A stretch of DNA of 64,000 nt from Strigamia acuminata (lineage: Eukaryota; Arthropoda; Chilopoda; Geophilomorpha; Linotaeniidae): assembly GCA_949358305.1 (NCBI GenBank), contig OX442315.1:23152427-23216426 (forward strand), in the 5' to 3' direction. The translations under genes and the position numbers were made by a program. Below, piece after piece: positions 61,058-64,000 of this stretch. Below the pieces are notes generated by a model. That model saw nothing but the letters and a program-made list of their open reading frames with translations, made no database searches and had not been told where the DNA came from. Position 1 is the stretch's first letter. Each line of letters begins with the position of its first letter.

Positions 61058-61092
61058 AGAATTTAATTTTATTAAAGATAAAATTAAATTCT
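61058..61092. other. Perfect 14-bp inverted repeat hairpin
   Basis: The arms AGAATTTAATTTTA and TAAAATTAAATTCT flank a 7-nt loop with no mismatch, and a T-rich run follows. It is AT-only except for one pair, so stability is modest, but a perfect 14-bp arm is uncommon by chance. Confidence 0.5.
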
Positions 61093-62483
61093 TCTTTTTT
61101 TCTTTTCTTTGGAGAAGTTCTACACGTCACGGGAACTTTCACCAGCGGGCGCAAGCAAACGATCTTACTGACGTTTCGAAGAAATATTTTTACCAATGAT
61201 CAAATATCATCAAAATAAACGGCTATAATTCAAAATGTCATCACCTCGTGCCAAGTTTGGAGTCAGATGATTGAGTTATGCACACGAAAAAATAACTAAA
61301 AAGAATTTAATTTTGTAATGAGGATAGTGTGACAATACGAATAGCCTTCCGCGTGAATGATCGTGCCTTGCATTTTAACTCGTTATGACTGATGAGAATA
61401 GATACAAGTCTGGGATCAAGTCCACTGTTTGGGTAGAAAATTAGATGGGAACTCATTAGCTGTGTTCAATTTAATTAAAAGGATTTAAAACAATTACTTT
61501 TAAGGATAAAATTAACCACTTAAAGTGATTTCACTTTATTTACTTTAATGAACTACCGTATTTGAAAAGTTTTAGGGTATTTTAAAAGATGAAATCATTG
61601 CTTTGCAAATTAATTGCCGGTATTTACTAGTTTTATATGCAGCGATTTATTTAGTCCAGTCAGTGGTCGGCTTGGTGTAATTAAAGAAAATGCCGTAGTA
61701 AAATCTTTAATTGCACCGTTTAGAGGCAATAAACTTATTTTAGTTGGAGTGTTTTTTTTTGTGGTTTTTTTTTTTATTTACAGACATCAGGTAGCTTATC
61801 AAAGTGACAATACTAATACACATTGCGGTATTTTGTTAAAAAGGTTGCACTTTGAATTCAGACAATCAGTTTTTTAAGTGTTTAATCTTATCAGAATATC
61901 ATATTTAACCAGGAAATGGACTATATTTTGTAATTAATCAAATTAGAGATTTGCAATCTCTAGTTACGGCCTGTTGCCAATTAAAACTGCCAATACTTAA
62001 TACGATGGATGAAATGGTTTGTTTAATATAAAGAGCATAAAATGTTTTCGTGTGCGTATACGGCGTAAGTGATGTTTGATGTAGGTGGTATCTATAATTG
62101 GTGCTTTGTAATTAATATTGCTTCTAGTTAATACGTGCAATTGATATCAGCTGCAGTTGATGTTAACGTTAATTATTAAATTGCTGTCAACTGATTTTGT
62201 CTGCATTTGTTATTGGCCACATAAAGTTGAGTGTCTTCACTGAATGATGTTGTTGTTCGCGATTCTGACTGGTATTTTTCTTGTTTAAATTTTGGAATTT
62301 TGAATATTTTTCACGGAATCTTTGTTGTGCGTAATATGAATGTGCTGAATGTGAGTGGTTTCCGCTAGGCAACACTCGCTCTTGCCTCGGTGTTTGTGGG
62401 TAAGTTGTTTCTTCTTATTAAAAAGAGATCGGAGTTTGCACACTTTGCCCTTGAGGTGACGCATTTGCAAGCTCAATTGTAGC
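61093..62483. other. Noncoding stretch, nothing recognised
   Basis: A palindrome TTAACGTTAA occurs at 62163-62172. No exon or RNA gene is recognised. Confidence 0.5.
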
Positions 62484-62790
62484 TTTGTAAAGAGGCGCAT
62501 GGTACAATGATGGCGGCAGTGGGGCGAGTGAGATTCGAATAGAATGGCAAATGAAGGGTGGGATAGGTGTGGGTGATCGTCCGAACGAACATTTCTTAAA
62601 ATTGGAAGAAAATTTGAATGGCGGTCGTTCTTTTGTGACTGGTGTGAGACTGAGAGAGTTCGGCCATCCTTCTGCTCTTGTAATCCTTGGGGTATGTTGG
62701 CAAAATGCCACGTTAGTCAAGGGTGATACAGAGGCGACAGGAAAATGCGATACTCTCTCAGTTGCGGATTTTTATGGCAAGAGAAGGTAA
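62484..62790 (+). other. Open frame of about 100 codons, coding status unclear
   Basis: Open on the plus strand from just after a TAA (about 62484-62486) to the TAA at 62788-62790, with an ATG at 62551. The peptide is balanced, with few low-complexity runs (for example GGRSFVTGVRLREFGHPSAL). A minus-strand frame (62418-62720) of similar quality overlaps. No family is recognised. Confidence 0.18.
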
Positions 62791-63252
62791 AAAGATAAAG
62801 AAGGCCAAGCACAAGGGCAAGAGATGAGATAACCCTTTTGCTTGCACTTTTAGAATGTCAGTCTAATTGGAAATTCCTATATTGTTGTTTTTATCAGCTT
62901 GCTGTCTTTTACTCGCCTGTTTATCCGCCCGCGTTGGATATTGCGCATTCAGTGCTCTTTTTGGTTTAATTTTTATTTTTTTTGCAAATATCGAATACGG
63001 ATCAGTGGATTTTCCAATTAGCAAACGAATGCGGTGCAAATTAATGACAGCCAAAGTGCATTTGGCTGCTTTTCTTTGACGTCAGTGAATTGTGTTTGGT
63101 CATGGTTTGAAATCGTTACTTTAAAAAAAAAAAGCAGGTTTGTTTTTCAAATTTAATCTGGGTCAAATAAATGGTAGAACACACTTAGAATAATCTTATT
63201 ATAAGCTGTGAAGTTGAGTGGATGGTCATTTTCTTTTTGTTTTTTTTTTCTT
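62791..63252. other. Noncoding stretch, nothing recognised
   Basis: A11 at 63123-63133. No feature is supported. Confidence 0.5.
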
Positions 63253-63601
63253 TTTGTTTTTGTGTGTGTTTATTTTTGGTTCTTGGGTTTAGGATTGATG
63301 TTTATTCTAAATGGACTAAATGAAGTTGTATGCGTGTGCAGTGCGTCTTGAGAGTAAGCAAACGGCACTTACTACGAATCAACATATAAGATTGAGAAAG
63401 AAGCATTTTAGAAATGGAAGAGAAAACGAAAATACGAGAGGAAAAAATAAAGGGAAACAGATCAATACACTTTGCAATGTGGATCGAGAGAAGAGCATTT
63501 TAAAGAGACAGAAGCAAAGCACCGATACCATGAGTCTCCAGACGCTGGTCTTGGAGCTTTTGCAACAGGCTTTCAAAGACGAGACTTTATTAGAATTGTA
63601 A
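63253..63601 (+). other. Strong 3'-splice-like sequence followed by a 93-codon frame
   Basis: A long pyrimidine-rich tract ends in TTTAG at 63288-63292. An ATG at 63320 opens a 93-codon frame, directly preceded by an in-frame TAA, so the frame does not run back into the acceptor. The last 23 residues (from an ATG at about 63531) resemble an amphipathic helix (MSLQTLVLELLQQAFKDE). No family is recognised. It could be a terminal exon with an internal start, or chance. Confidence 0.15.
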
Positions 63602-64000
63602 AAGGAATGGAGAAAAAAATGCATCATCAGGCTGCATACAGACGACAGTGAAAATAGAAGGAAGAGGCAGTGGAGGATTTACGTTGCCATGATTCCTATG
63701 ATGCTGAATCGTTTTCTGAAGAGCCAGAAGTGAAGGGGCGTTTTGTGTGTTTGTGAAAGCTACCTGTCATACTTGGGTTTGCGTGGGGTTTCTTTTTCGT
63801 CTCTTCGCCTCCTCGCCTCTTCGTCTGCAAAATATGTTCAAATTCACCAAGCTGTCTGCTGCTCTTCTCTCAGGCTTGCTCGCAAAGAAACCGTTGAATC
63901 GCAATTGAAAATTTAATTCATCTATTTAGTTGGCCATTTTTTAACCATAAAGTTGAATTGTAATTAAACTTTTTTTTGTAACAGTTTATGCTACACTTTA
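63602..64000. other. Noncoding window end
   Basis: Nothing recognised. Confidence 0.5.

Noticed and set aside
1-64000. tRNA, rRNA and CRISPR features
   Set aside because: No complete B-box with a matching acceptor stem, no rRNA-like conserved block and no regularly spaced repeat array was seen by eye. The window is eukaryotic, so CRISPR is not expected.

Overview
This is eukaryotic nuclear DNA, probably from an arthropod or another invertebrate. It is AT-rich, full of T tracts and simple repeats, shows no dense gene packing, and carries one BEL/Pao-type LTR retrotransposon. The primer-binding site of that element matches the 3' end of an animal cytoplasmic tRNA-Phe as I remember it from insects. 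The species cannot be named from the sequence alone.

Layout. 1-9373 is T/G-rich noncoding DNA with three GC-richer islands (about 1255-1551, 1700-2060 and 5620-5960) whose coding status is unclear. 9374-15527 is a complete 6144-bp BEL/Pao element with its 5-bp target duplications. It is inserted on the minus strand and has two identical 402-bp LTRs, a tRNA-Phe primer site and one uninterrupted gag-pol frame. 15528-64000 is again T/G-rich DNA without a recognisable gene. It is punctuated by microsatellites, short hairpins, one G-quadruplex motif, a GC-rich island with CTCF-, CSL- and E-box-like words (about 24550-24850), a tandem pair of homeodomain palindromes (45232-45260), a GC-rich block ending in an A-rich retroposon-like tail (53330-54363), and a few low-confidence open frames.

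Interpretation. Two sites on the plus strand, at 18441|18442 and 42452|42453, have a pyrimidine tract running directly into AG|GTAAGT. That is the zero-length-exon form of a recursive ('ratchet') splice site. Long T runs and pyrimidine tracts lie mostly on the plus strand, and no conserved exon is recognisable. I therefore infer that most or all of the window is one very long intron, or adjoining long introns, of a plus-strand gene whose exons lie outside. The retrotransposon is antisense to that inferred transcription and the candidate regulatory clusters are intronic. The host gene cannot be identified here.

The only gene I can name with confidence is the gag-pol of the BEL element. The other open frames are short, match no family I recognise, and are given low confidence.
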